NCBI RefSeq assembly: GCF_040267705.1
Contig: NZ_CP158374.1
Span: 2,108,001 to 2,172,000 of the forward strand
Origin: Agromyces sp. G08B096
GTDB taxonomy: Bacteria; Actinomycetota; Actinomycetes; Actinomycetales; Microbacteriaceae
DNA length: 64,000 nt
Reading direction: 5' to 3'
Shown: one piece after another, positions 16,065-24,224 of the stretch
Layout: each line of letters starts with the position of its first letter
Numbering within the stretch: the stretch's first letter is position 1
Made by a program: the position numbers and the translations under genes
Notes under the pieces: model-generated
The model's database searches: none
What the model was told of the DNA's origin: nothing
The model's input: only the letters and a program-made list of their open reading frames with translations

Positions 16065-17486
16065 TCAGCTCATGGTGAGGGCTCGCCCGGGTTCGCGCAA
16101 GATGGTGCCGACGTCGGCGAGGAACCGCGATCCCTGCTCGCCGTCGACGAGTCGGTGGTCGAAGGACAGCGACAGGGTCATCACCTCGCGGAGCGCCACC
16201 TCTCCCTGGTACTCCCACGGACGCCGGGTGACCGCCCCCATGGCGAGGATCGCGGCCTCCCCCTGGTTCAGGATGGGCGTGCCCGCGTCGATGCCGAACA
16301 CGCCGATGTTCGTGATCGAGATCGTGCCGCCGGTGAGGTCTGCCGGGGGCGTCCGCCCGGCGCGGGCGGTCTCGGCGAGCGCGGTGATCGCGTCGGCGAG
16401 CTCGAGCAGGGTCATCCGCTCGGCGCTCTTCACGTTCGGCACGATGAGGCCCCGTTCGGTGGCGGCAGCGATGCCGAGGGCGACGCCGTCGTATCGCACG
16501 ATCTCCTGCGCGGCTTCGTCCCAGCGCGAGTTGACCTCCGGGGTGCGCCGGGCGGCGATGCAGACGGCTTTCGCCACGACTGCGAGCGGCGTGACGCGGT
16601 GGCCGGCGAGCCGCCGATCGTCGCGGATGCCGCGGAGCAGGTCCATCGTCGCGGTGACGTCGACGGTGAGGAACTCGGTCACGTGCGGCGCGGTGAACGC
16701 GCTCGAGACCATCGCCGCCGCGGTGTGCTTGCGGACCCCCTTGATCGGGATCCGCGTCTCGCCAGGCGTCCACGCCGGTGCGGCGGCTGCCGCTGAGGCG
16801 GCACGGTCGCCGGTGGACTCGTGCGCGGACGTCGCCGCGGTCACGGTGCCTGCGGCCGCCTCGACGTCGGTGCGTGTGATGAGCCCCCGCTCCCCCGTTC
16901 CCGTCACCTGCTCGAGATCGACGCCGAGGTCGCGCGCGAGCTTGCGGACCGGTGGCGTCGAGCGGGGGCGCTCGACCCGGGCGCCAGCGCCGGCTGAGGC
17001 GGTCGCCGGTGCCGGGGCGGAGGCCGCAGCCGATGTCTGGGCTCCCGAGGATGCGGGCGCGGGCGCCTCCGGCACGAGGTCGGCCACGAGCGCGGCGCGC
17101 CGCTGCCGCCGCCTCGCGCCGCCGTCCGCCGCGGCACCGTAGCCGACGAGCGTGGGCTCGGGCGGGGCATCCGTCTGCTGCTGCCGAGCCGGCTCGACCT
17201 CGGAAGGCCGTGCCGCCGACGGCGCCGGGGTGCCGGCCGCCTCCCCGGTATCGCAGGAGAACAGCGGCTCGCCCACGTTCACCGTCTGCCCGGGTTCGGC
17301 GTGCAGCGCCGTGACGACCCCGGCGAACGGCGAGGGCAGCTCGACCACCGCCTTGGCCGTCTCGACGTCGGCGACGATCTGGTTCAGCTCCACGCGGTCG
17401 CCGACGGCGACGCGCCAGGCGACCACCTCCGACTCGGTGAGCCCCTCGCCGAGGTCGGGCAGGGCGAACTCGCGGATCGTGCTCAT
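16065..17486 (-). CDS. bkdC: Branched-chain 2-oxo acid dehydrogenase E2 (dihydrolipoamide acyltransferase)
   Basis: Core of the multienzyme complex that turns branched 2-oxo acids into acyl-CoA. 473 aa: one N-terminal lipoyl domain with the lipoylated Lys45 in DVETAKAVVELPSPF; an Ala/Pro-rich linker (about 85-180); a peripheral-subunit-binding domain PPVRKLARDLGVDLEQVTGTG (about 183-215); a second linker; and the catalytic domain ending in LSLSFDHRLVDGEQGSRFL with the H-x-x-x-D-G acyltransferase motif. ATG overlaps the E1beta stop by 4 bp. The E3 (lipoamide dehydrogenase) gene is not in the window. Confidence 0.95.
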   Translation of the reverse strand: MSTIREFALPDLGEGLTESEVVAWRVAVGDRVELNQIVADVETAKAVVELPSPFAGVVTALHAEPGQTVNVGEPLFSCDTGEAAGTPAPSAARPSEVEPARQQQTDAPPEPTLVGYGAAADGGARRRQRRAALVADLVPEAPAPASSGAQTSAAASAPAPATASAGAGARVERPRSTPPVRKLARDLGVDLEQVTGTGERGLITRTDVEAAAGTVTAATSAHESTGDRAASAAAAAPAWTPGETRIPIKGVRKHTAAAMVSSAFTAPHVTEFLTVDVTATMDLLRGIRDDRRLAGHRVTPLAVVAKAVCIAARRTPEVNSRWDEAAQEIVRYDGVALGIAAATERGLIVPNVKSAERMTLLELADAITALAETARAGRTPPADLTGGTISITNIGVFGIDAGTPILNQGEAAILAMGAVTRRPWEYQGEVALREVMTLSLSFDHRLVDGEQGSRFLADVGTILREPGRALTMS

Positions 17487-18493
17487 GCCTCGACCCCGCT
17501 CAGCGAGTTGGGGCGGCCGAGGACCCGGTCGACCCCGTCGAGAATCCGGTCGAGGTCGGGCAGATGATGGCGTTCGAGCTTCGCGGGCGGGTACGGGATG
17601 TCGTGCCCCGTGACCCGCACGGGCGCGGCCTCGAGGAACTCGAAGCACGACTCGGTGACCCGCGCCACGACCTCGGCGCCAAGGCCGCCCTGCTCGCCGG
17701 CCTCGTGCGCGACGACGAGGCGTCCGGTGCGCCGCACCGAGGCCTCGATCGTCGGGTAGTCGACGGGAGCCAGCGACCGGAGATCGATCACCTCGAGCGA
17801 GACTCCCTCGTCGGCGGCCGCCTGGGCGGCATCCCGCGCGGTCTGCACGAGTCCGCCGTAGGTCACGAGGGTCGCGTCGCGGCCCTCCGCGACGACGGTC
17901 GCCACCCCCATGGGCTTCGCGTCGGCCAGACTCGTCTGCTCGTCGACCTCGCCCTTCACGTGGTACCGGCGCTTCGGCTCGAAGAAGAGGACGGGGTCGT
18001 CGCTCGCGATGGCCTGCTGGATCATCACGAACGCGTCGGCCGGATTCGAGCAGGCGACGACCCGGAGGCCGGCCGTGTGCGCGAAATAGGCCTCGGGCGA
18101 CTCGGAGTGGTGCTCGGCCGCGCCGATGCCGCCGCCGAACGGCACCCGGATGGTGATCGGCATGCGGACCGTGCCGCGCGAGCGGTAATGCAACTTCGCG
18201 ACCTGCGCGACGATCTGGTCGAACGCCGGGTAGATGAAGCCGTCGAACTGGATCTCGACGACCGGGCGGAAGCCGCGATACGCCAGCCCCACGGCGGTTC
18301 CGAGGATCCCGGCCTCCGACAGCGGCGAGTCGACGACGCGCTGCGCGCCGAACTCGGCCTGGAGGCCGTCGGTCACCCGGAACACGCCGCCGAGCGTGCC
18401 GATGTCCTCACCCATGAGGACGACTCGGTCGGACGCGGCGAGCGATCGGCGGAGACCGGCGTTGATGGCCTTCGCGAGCGTGAGCGTGGTCAT
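17483..18493 (-). CDS. bkdB: Branched-chain 2-oxo acid dehydrogenase E1 beta
   Basis: Beta half of the thiamine diphosphate E1 component. 336 aa. Starts MTTLTLAKAINAGLRRSLAASDRVVLMGEDIGTLGGVFRVT, a standard E1beta opening; the conserved YPAFDQIVAQVAKLHYRSRG, PFGGGIGAAEHHSESPEAYFAH and LRSLAPVDYPTIEASVRRTGRLVVAHE blocks follow. Overlaps its neighbours by 4 bp on both sides (E1alpha upstream, E2 downstream), which suits equimolar synthesis. Branched-chain rather than pyruvate specificity is inferred from the leucine operon next door and from the split E1. Confidence 0.95.
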   Translation of the reverse strand: MTTLTLAKAINAGLRRSLAASDRVVLMGEDIGTLGGVFRVTDGLQAEFGAQRVVDSPLSEAGILGTAVGLAYRGFRPVVEIQFDGFIYPAFDQIVAQVAKLHYRSRGTVRMPITIRVPFGGGIGAAEHHSESPEAYFAHTAGLRVVACSNPADAFVMIQQAIASDDPVLFFEPKRRYHVKGEVDEQTSLADAKPMGVATVVAEGRDATLVTYGGLVQTARDAAQAAADEGVSLEVIDLRSLAPVDYPTIEASVRRTGRLVVAHEAGEQGGLGAEVVARVTESCFEFLEAAPVRVTGHDIPYPPAKLERHHLPDLDRILDGVDRVLGRPNSLSGVEA

Positions 18494-19623
18494 CGGGCAC
18501 CTCCCTCGGTCGCGGCCGGTGCGGGCTCCTCGAACAGCTCGAGGTAGCGACGGTACCGGTCGCGCTGCCGCTCGAGATGCGTGTTCGGCTCGGCGTAGAC
18601 GTAGTCGAAGACGGTGAGCGCGGCGGGGTCGGGCAGCGACGTGATGGCCGCGCGAAGCTCGGCCGCGGCTCGATCCGCCGCCGCGGCGGCTTCGGCCTGC
18701 AGGGCGTCGACATCGGCTCCGGATGCCTCGAGCAGCGCGAGCACGCGCAGGATGGGATCGCGGCCGCGCCACGCCTGCAGCTCGTCCTCGGTGCGGTAGC
18801 GCGTCGGGTCGTCGGCTGTGGTGTGCGGGCCCATGCGGTAGGTCACGGCCTCGATGAACGTCGGCCCCTCCCCCCGGCGCGCCCGATCGAGTGCCCGGCG
18901 CGTCGCCGCCATCACCGCGAGCACGTCGTTGCCGTCGACGCGCACGCCTGGCATGCCGAACCCGTCGGCCCTGCGCGCGAGCGGCTGCTTGGACTGCAGC
19001 CCCACGGGCTCGGAGATCGCCCACTGGTTGTTCTGGCAGAAGAAGACGACGGGCGCGTCGAAGCTCGCGGCGAACACGAGGGCCTCGTTGACGTCGCCCT
19101 CGCTCGTCGCGCCGTCGCCGAAGTACGCGATCGCCGCGGTGTCGGTGCCGTCCCAGGCGGCCCCCATGGCGTAGCCCGTGGCGTGCAGCGCCTGCGCGCC
19201 GATGATGATCTGCGGCACGGCCATCCCGTGCTCGAACGGGTTCCAACCGCTGGCCTGCGTGCCCCGCCAGACGGCGAGCAGCTCGGCCGGCTCCACGCCG
19301 CGCACCCAGGCGAGCGCGTGCTCGCGGTAGCTCGAGAAGACGAAGTCGTCGGCGCGGAGGGCGCGGCCCGAGCCGATCTGGGCGGCCTCCTGCCCGGCGA
19401 GCGGGGGCCAGAGTCCGAGCTCGCCCTGCCGCTGGAGTGCGGTCGCCTCGGTGTCGACACGGCGGACGACCGCCATGTCGAGATAGAGCCCCGACAGCTG
19501 CGCCACGTCGACATCGGCCACCCAGGGATCGAGCTCGGGGTCGGAGTGGCGGGCGCCGTCCTCGCCGATCAGCTGCAGCATCGGCCAGGGCGTGGTCAGC
19601 ACGGCCTCGTCGGGTGGGGTCAT
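18490..19623 (-). CDS. bkdA: Branched-chain 2-oxo acid dehydrogenase E1 alpha
   Basis: Binds thiamine diphosphate and decarboxylates the 2-oxo acid. 377 aa. ThDP motif YFGDGATSEGDVNEALVFAA followed by FFCQNNQWAISEP (GDG...NN), and the EAVTYRMGPHTTADDPTRYR loop (phosphorylation-loop equivalent). First gene of the bkdABC-PCD operon and divergent from an Lrp-type regulator 164 bp away. In M. tuberculosis bkdABC (Rv2497c-2495c) directly adjoins the citE-fadE19-accA1D1 genes; here a TetR/GNAT pair on the opposite strand separates them. Confidence 0.94.
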   Translation of the reverse strand: MTPPDEAVLTTPWPMLQLIGEDGARHSDPELDPWVADVDVAQLSGLYLDMAVVRRVDTEATALQRQGELGLWPPLAGQEAAQIGSGRALRADDFVFSSYREHALAWVRGVEPAELLAVWRGTQASGWNPFEHGMAVPQIIIGAQALHATGYAMGAAWDGTDTAAIAYFGDGATSEGDVNEALVFAASFDAPVVFFCQNNQWAISEPVGLQSKQPLARRADGFGMPGVRVDGNDVLAVMAATRRALDRARRGEGPTFIEAVTYRMGPHTTADDPTRYRTEDELQAWRGRDPILRVLALLEASGADVDALQAEAAAAADRAAAELRAAITSLPDPAALTVFDYVYAEPNTHLERQRDRYRRYLELFEEPAPAATEGGAR

Positions 19624-19774
19624 CGTCGAACCTCCGCGTCGGCGGCGGCCTTGTGGGCGCGTCCGCGTCCGGCATCGTCGCCGGGTACCGCGAGCGTATG
19701 CCGATCACGCAGTCAGCTCAAGCAACGGGTGGACGAATGAGCATGTCGCCAAGTTTCGGCCCCGCACGGACTGC

Positions 19775-19780
19775 TAGATT
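19775..19780 (+). promoter_or_regulatory. Putative -10 box of leaderless Lrp-type regulator
   Basis: TAGATT, 7 nt before the ATG at 19788; no ribosome-binding site between. Confidence 0.55.
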
Positions 19781-19787
19781 GCGCGAT

Positions 19788-20252
19788 ATGGCCGCCTACG
19801 ATGCCGTCGATCGAGCTCTCCTCACCGCCCTCTCCGCGGACCCGCGCGCAACGGTGGTCGCGCTGGCCGACCGGCTCGGGCTGAGCCGCAACACCGTGCA
19901 GGCGAGACTCGGCCGGCTCGAGGCATCCGGGGCGTTCCTCTCGTACGAGCGCAGCATCGACCCTGCACCACTGGGGTACCCGCTCGAGGCGTTCATCAGC
20001 GTGCACGTCAGGCAGAAGCTGCTGGGCACCGCCGTCGACAAGATCGCGGAGATTCCGGAGGTCATCCAGGCGCACGGCCTCTCGGGCGCGGTCGACCTGC
20101 TGGTGCGGGTCGTCTGCCGTGACGCCCACGATCTGTTCCGCATCGACGGCGAGATCCTCGCGGTCGACGGCGTGGAGCGCACCGAGACGTCGCTCGCGAT
20201 GGGCGAGCTCATCCCGTACCGGCTCGGGCCGCTGCTCGCACGGCGGGAGTGA
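19788..20252 (+). CDS. Lrp/AsnC family transcriptional regulator
   Basis: Amino-acid-responsive regulator, likely controlling the divergent branched-chain dehydrogenase operon (BkdR-type by position). 154 aa: N-terminal winged HTH (DRALLTALSADPRATVVALADRLGLSRNTVQARLGRLEASG, about residues 6-46) and a C-terminal RAM ligand domain with the strand pattern AFISVHVRQKLLG and HGLSGAVDLLVRVVCRD. Divergent spacing of 164 bp leaves room for several Lrp boxes, though I could not define a repeated site by eye. Start at ATG 19788 is supported by the TAGATT box. Confidence 0.93.
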   Translation: MAAYDAVDRALLTALSADPRATVVALADRLGLSRNTVQARLGRLEASGAFLSYERSIDPAPLGYPLEAFISVHVRQKLLGTAVDKIAEIPEVIQAHGLSGAVDLLVRVVCRDAHDLFRIDGEILAVDGVERTETSLAMGELIPYRLGPLLARRE

Positions 20253-20283
20253 GCCGGGCCGCCTCCGCCTCACGACGCACCCC

Positions 20284-20327
20284 GCAAAGGAGTGTTTGCA
20301 AACTGTTGCTTGCAAAGGCTCCTTTGC
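20284..20327. promoter_or_regulatory. 44-bp nested palindromic operator
   Basis: Outer arms GCAAAGGAG (20284-20292) and CTCCTTTGC (20319-20327) are exact inverse complements; inside them TTTGCAA (20295-20301) and TTGCAAA (20310-20316) form a second exact pair, with symmetric 2-nt gaps and an 8-nt centre. The inner right arm contains the presumed -35 hexamer TTGCAA of the following winged-helix gene. This is a textbook arrangement for cooperative binding of a dimeric regulator to its own promoter. Confidence 0.85.
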
Positions 20328-20338
20328 AGCGCTATCTT
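20310..20338 (+). promoter_or_regulatory. Promoter of the winged-helix regulator
   Basis: TTGCAA (20310-20315), 17-nt spacer, TATCTT (20333-20338), then 6 nt to the ATG at 20345: a leaderless promoter whose -35 lies inside the nested palindrome. A further TTTGCA half-site sits at 20337-20342, at the start of transcription. Confidence 0.65.
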
Positions 20339-20344
20339 TGCATC

Positions 20345-21019
20345 ATGACCGAGCACACCCCGGATGACGTGGCCTCCCAGCCGAGCAGCAGCCGCCACCC
20401 CGGCGTCGACCACGTCCTCTCCGCGACGAGCCTCAAGTCGCTCGCGCACCCGCTCCGGGTGCGCATCTACGACGAGCTCTCCGCCTACGGACCGCTCACC
20501 GCGAGCGGTCTCGGCGAACGCATCGGCGAGTCGAGTGGATCGATGAGCTATCACCTGCGCCATCTCGAGCGGGCCGGCCTGGTCCGCGAGGTCGCGGGCC
20601 GCGGCAAGGGCCGCGAGCGCTGGTGGGAGCGCACTCCGGGCTCCATCGCCGTGCCGGACGCGAGGACGCTGCCCGCCGGCAGTGCGGAGCGACTGGCCGC
20701 CCGGCTCGTCGAAGACGAATGGCTGCGCGCCCGCGAGTTGAAGTACCGCGAGTTCGTGGCGGAGGGCCCGCAGGTGTTCGGATCCGAGTGGCTCGACATC
20801 GCCACGAGCGACACGATCAATCTCCGGCTCACCCCGTCCGAGCTCGCCGCGCTCGTCGCCGACCTCGACGCCGTCTTCCGCGCCTACTCCGACCGGTACC
20901 GGCGCACCCCCTCACCGGGCTCCCGCCCGGTGCAGATCCACCTCAACGCCTTCCCGCTCGTGCGCGGCGAGACCACCTCGGCCGCCGCGCCCGACGAGAC
21001 CTCCACGAAGGAGCAGTGA
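20345..21019 (+). CDS. ArsR-like winged-helix transcriptional regulator
   Basis: 224 aa. N-terminal HTH_20/ArsR-type winged helix: LKSLAHPLRVRIYDELSAYGPLTASGLGERIGESSGSMSYHLRHLERAGLV (about residues 34-83), with the recognition helix SGSMSYHLRHLE and wing RGKGRERWWERTP. A C-terminal helical domain (about 110-200) probably senses a ligand or dimerises. It faces a 44-bp nested palindrome covering its -35 box, so it is very probably autoregulated. The stop overlaps the ATG of a 71-aa gene by one base (TGATG). In many actinobacteria such regulators precede an MFS exporter; none is present here. Confidence 0.9.
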   Translation: MTEHTPDDVASQPSSSRHPGVDHVLSATSLKSLAHPLRVRIYDELSAYGPLTASGLGERIGESSGSMSYHLRHLERAGLVREVAGRGKGRERWWERTPGSIAVPDARTLPAGSAERLAARLVEDEWLRARELKYREFVAEGPQVFGSEWLDIATSDTINLRLTPSELAALVADLDAVFRAYSDRYRRTPSPGSRPVQIHLNAFPLVRGETTSAAAPDETSTKEQ

Positions 21020-21234
21020 TGAACACCGCGACCCTCACCACGCCCGCCTCCGGCGTCCTCGCCGGCCTCGCCGTCCGCGGCGGACTCCGCCTCGCCGGCT
21101 GGGGCTACCGACGAGCGAGCCGCCTGTCCGACCGCGAGCGGCAGCTCAGCCGCCTGGAGGCCAGACGACTCGCGCTGGCCGCCCTCGCCGAACGCGACGA
21201 CCTCTACCGCAGCGCCGGCAGCCTGCCGCGCTGA
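21019..21234 (+). CDS. Small basic protein coupled to the winged-helix regulator
   Basis: 71 aa, no family recognised. Residues about 11-29 are weakly hydrophobic with glycines (SGVLAGLAVRGGLRLAGWG), then a strongly charged, Arg/Leu-rich helix (SDRERQLSRLEARRLALAALAERDD). One weak membrane or amphipathic segment is plausible. The ATG overlaps the regulator's stop codon by one base, and GAAGGAG lies upstream in the regulator's last codons, so translation is coupled. The tight coupling and the operator upstream suggest that it is the regulated partner. It is followed by 41 bp and then the pnp terminator in the other orientation. Confidence 0.72.
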   Translation: MNTATLTTPASGVLAGLAVRGGLRLAGWGYRRASRLSDRERQLSRLEARRLALAALAERDDLYRSAGSLPR

Positions 21235-21275
21235 CCCGGGCCGCCCCACTTCGGCCGCGAACCCGCGCAAACGAC

Positions 21276-21310
21276 GGATGCCCCGCCCGAACGGATCGGG
21301 CGGGGCATCC
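21276..21310. terminator. Strong hairpin terminator downstream of pnp and the 71-aa gene
   Basis: Perfect 15-bp arms GGATGCCCCGCCCGA (21276-21290) and TCGGGCGGGGCATCC (21296-21310) with a 5-nt loop. It stands between the convergent ends of the 71-aa gene and pnp and can serve both. Built on the GGATGCC heptamer. Confidence 0.8.
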
Positions 21311-21324
21311 TGCGCGTGGTCGAC

Positions 21325-23607
21325 TCAGTCGTCGGCACCCTCGGCCGGAGCCTCCGGGTGCTCGCCGGTCGCGCCACGGCCGTTGGTGTCGGCCTCCTCG
21401 GCGACCACCGGGGCGAGCGAGAGCTTGCCGCGGTCGTCGATCTTGGTGATCTCGACGAGGATCTTCTGGCCGACGCCGAGGACGTCCTCGACGTTCTCGA
21501 CGCGCTTGCCGCCCGCGAGCTTGCGCACCTCGGAGATGTGCAGCAGGCCGTCCTTGCCGGGCAGCAGCGAGACGAACGCACCGAACGTCGCGATCTTCAC
21601 CACGGTGCCGAGGAACTGCTCGCCGACCTCCGGGTTGGTGGGGTTCGCGATCGCGTTGACCTGGGCGCGGGCGGCCTCCGCCGACGGGCCGTCGGTCGCG
21701 CCGATGTAGACGGTGCCGTCCTCCTCGATGGAGATCTCGGCGCCGGTCTCGTCCTGGATGGCGTTGATCGTCTTGCCCTTCGGGCCGATCAGCTCGCCGA
21801 TCTTGTCGACGGGGATCTGCACCGAGATCACGCGCGGAGCGGTCGGGGCCATCTCGTCGGGGCCGTCGATCGCCGCGTTCAGCACGGCGAGGATCGTCGT
21901 GCGGGCGTCCTTCGCCTGCGTCAGCGCGCCGGCGAGCACCGAGGCGGGGATGCCGTCGAGCTTCGTGTCGAGCTGGATCGCGGTGACGAACTCGGACGTG
22001 CCGGCGACCTTGAAGTCCATGTCGCCGAGCGCGTCCTCGGCGCCCAGGATGTCGGTGAGCGCCGCGTAGCGGGTCTCGCCGTCGACGGTGTCGGAGATGA
22101 GGCCCATCGCGATGCCGGCGACCGGGGCGCGCAGCGGCACACCGGCGTTCAGCAGCGACAGGGTCGACGCGCAGACGGAGCCCATCGAGGTCGACCCGTT
22201 GGAGCCGAGCGCCTCGGAGACCTGGCGGATCGCGTAGGGGAACTCCTCACGCGTGGGCAGCACCGGCACGAGGGCCCGCTCGGCGAGCGCGCCGTGGCCG
22301 ATCTCGCGACGCTTCGGCGACCCCACACGACCGGTCTCACCCGTCGAGTACGGCGGGAAGTTGTAGTTGTGCATGTAGCGCTTCTTCGTCTCGGGCGAGA
22401 GCGAATCGATCTGCTGCTCCATCTTGAGCATGTTCAGCGTGGTGACGCCGAGGATCTGCGTCTCGCCGCGCTGGAAGATGGCGGAGCCGTGCACGCGGGG
22501 CACGACCTGCACCTCGGCGTCGAGCGGACGGATGTCGGCGAGGCCACGGCCGTCGATGCGGACGCCCTCGTTGAGCACCCGGGTGCGCACGACGTGCTTC
22601 GTCACCGACTTGTACGCCGCCGAGACCTCGGCGATCGCCGACTCGGGCAGCTCGCCGTTCGCGACCTTCGCCGCGACGCCCTCCTTGACGCGCGCCTTGA
22701 GCGCGTCGTCCGCGTCCTGACGCTCGACCTTGCCGGCGATCTGGTAGACGCCCTTCAGCTCCTCGAGTGCGAGCGCCTCGACGACCTCGTAGGTCGAGGG
22801 CTGGTACGGCGGGAAGGTCGGGTAGTCGGCCGTCGGCTTCGCGGCGGTCGCGGCGACCTGCTGCTGCGCCTCGACGAGCTGCTTGATGAACGGCTTCGCG
22901 GCCTCGAGGCCCTGCGCGACGATCTCCTCGGTCGGCTTGACGGCGCCGGCCTGGATGAGGTCCCACGAGGTCTCGGTCGCCTCCGCCTCGACCATCATGA
23001 TCGCGACGTCCTGCGAGCCGTCGGCCTCGGTCACGACGCGGCCGGCGACGACCATGTCGAAGACGGCCTGCTCGAGCTGCGAGTGCTTCGGGAACGCGAC
23101 CCACTGACCGTCGATGAGCGCGACGCGCACGCCGCCGATCGGGCCGGAGAACGGCAGGCCGGACAGCTGCGTCGACATGGACGCGGCGTTGATCGCGAGC
23201 ACGTCGTAGAGCTCGTCGGGCTCGATGGCGAGGACGGTCACGACGACCTGGACCTCGTTGCGCAGACCCTCGACGAACGACGGCCGCAGCGGACGGTCGA
23301 TGAGGCGGCAGGTGAGGATGGCGTCCGTCGAGGGACGGCCTTCGCGGCGGAAGAACGAGCCGGGGATGCGGCCCGCGGCGTACATGCGCTCTTCGACGTC
23401 GATGGTGAGCGGGAAGAAGTCGAAGTGCTCCTTCGGCTGCTTCGACACGGACGTCGCGGAGAGCAGCATGGTCTCTTCGTCGATGTACGCGACGGCCGAG
23501 CCCTGCGCCTGCTGGGCGAGACGGCCGGTCTCGAAGCGGATGGTGCGGGTGCCGAATCGACCGTTGTCGATGATCGTCTCGGCGAACGTGATCTCAGGAC
23601 CTTCCAA
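21325..23607 (-). CDS. pnp: Polyribonucleotide nucleotidyltransferase (PNPase)
   Basis: Phosphorolytic 3'-5' exoribonuclease and RNA polymerase, trimeric. 760 aa: two RNase PH domains (about 15-225 and 340-580) joined by an alpha domain, with [14 protein letters not shown] in the first and the active-site stretch [30 protein letters not shown] plus [19 protein letters not shown] in the second; then KH ([28 protein letters not shown]) and S1 ([27 protein letters not shown]) domains and an acidic tail. The start is a TTG at 23607 (protein begins [10 protein letters not shown]), preceded by AAGGAG at 9 nt; no ATG fits. In most bacteria it directly follows rpsO; here rpsO lies 12.5 kb upstream. 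Confidence 0.97.
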   Translation of the reverse strand: MEGPEITFAETIIDNGRFGTRTIRFETGRLAQQAQGSAVAYIDEETMLLSATSVSKQPKEHFDFFPLTIDVEERMYAAGRIPGSFFRREGRPSTDAILTCRLIDRPLRPSFVEGLRNEVQVVVTVLAIEPDELYDVLAINAASMSTQLSGLPFSGPIGGVRVALIDGQWVAFPKHSQLEQAVFDMVVAGRVVTEADGSQDVAIMMVEAEATETSWDLIQAGAVKPTEEIVAQGLEAAKPFIKQLVEAQQQVAATAAKPTADYPTFPPYQPSTYEVVEALALEELKGVYQIAGKVERQDADDALKARVKEGVAAKVANGELPESAIAEVSAAYKSVTKHVVRTRVLNEGVRIDGRGLADIRPLDAEVQVVPRVHGSAIFQRGETQILGVTTLNMLKMEQQIDSLSPETKKRYMHNYNFPPYSTGETGRVGSPKRREIGHGALAERALVPVLPTREEFPYAIRQVSEALGSNGSTSMGSVCASTLSLLNAGVPLRAPVAGIAMGLISDTVDGETRYAALTDILGAEDALGDMDFKVAGTSEFVTAIQLDTKLDGIPASVLAGALTQAKDARTTILAVLNAAIDGPDEMAPTAPRVISVQIPVDKIGELIGPKGKTINAIQDETGAEISIEEDGTVYIGATDGPSAEAARAQVNAIANPTNPEVGEQFLGTVVKIATFGAFVSLLPGKDGLLHISEVRKLAGGKRVENVEDVLGVGQKILVEITKIDDRGKLSLAPVVAEEADTNGRGATGEHPEAPAEGADD

Positions 23608-24007
23608 GAGGTCTTACTCCTTTGTTGAACGTCGCACCCCGTCTGGGCGCGACTCGGTCACAAGGAGCAGGGAAACAGGCAGATATGAGCGGCACAGGAT
23701 GTTCCGCTTGCGCTGGCCACCAGTAGAAGTCCACCATTCGCGGGCCGCGATTGGTGATCCACCACAGGGGACCAGCTTCCTGCCGGCCTGCTCCGTTGGT
23801 GCTCGATATGGGATTCTTCCCTCTTGACGAGGGCGGCAGCCCGAGGGACCGCCGGGACCAGCCTAGCAGTCGCGCCGGATTCCGGCTCGGATCGGTGCCG
23901 GCCCGCGCGTCGTCAACCCCTCGCGGCCCGGGTCGGGGGCGAGCAGGATGGGCCGCGTCAACACCACCGGCGCCGGTGCTGCCGGCGCCCGAGACGAGGA
24001 GGACCCC
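23608..24007. other. 400-bp divergent region between pnp and dodecin
   Basis: No convincing gene on either strand. On minus it holds the pnp leader, with AAGGAG before the TTG start and a TAGGCT hexamer at 23860-23865 that could be a pnp -10 about 250 nt upstream; a small inverted repeat GGTG-ATC-CACC lies near 23753-23763. On plus it holds the dodecin ribosome-binding site (AGGAGGA just before 24003). A long structured pnp leader would fit the autoregulation known for PNPase in other bacteria, but I see no defined structure. Confidence 0.4.
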
Positions 24008-24214
24008 ATGGGTTCGGTCGCCAGAGTCACCACCATCACCTCCCGGTCGGAGCAGAGCTTCGAGGACGCGATCTCCGCGGGCATCGCCCGGGCCACCGAG
24101 ACGCTGCGGCACGTCAGCGGCGCGTGGGTGAAGGAGCAGAAGGTCGAGATCACGGAGGGTGCGATCACCGCCTGGGCGGTCACGCTCGAGGTGACGTTCG
24201 TGCTGGAGGGCTGA
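24008..24214 (+). CDS. Dodecin family flavin-binding protein
   Basis: Small flavin-storage protein that assembles as a hollow dodecamer. 68 aa, usual size: VARVTTITSRSEQSFEDAIS (strand and helix), AGIARATETLRHVSGAWVKEQKVEI and the final strand TAWAVTLEVTFVLEG. The stacking Trp is kept (W40 in GAWVKEQ), but the position that is usually Gln in the y-Q-v-t-l strand is Ala57, so flavin binding may be altered. AGGAGGA lies about 5 nt before the ATG at 24008; an upstream in-frame ATG at 23948 lacks such a site and adds non-conserved residues. Converges with the next minus-strand gene 10 bp later. Confidence 0.88.
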   Translation: MGSVARVTTITSRSEQSFEDAISAGIARATETLRHVSGAWVKEQKVEITEGAITAWAVTLEVTFVLEG

Positions 24215-24224
24215 TCCGGCCCGG

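Noticed and set aside
21316-23628. 770-codon plus-strand frame opposite pnp
   Set aside because: Asp/Arg/Leu-rich shadow of PNPase; no start signal.
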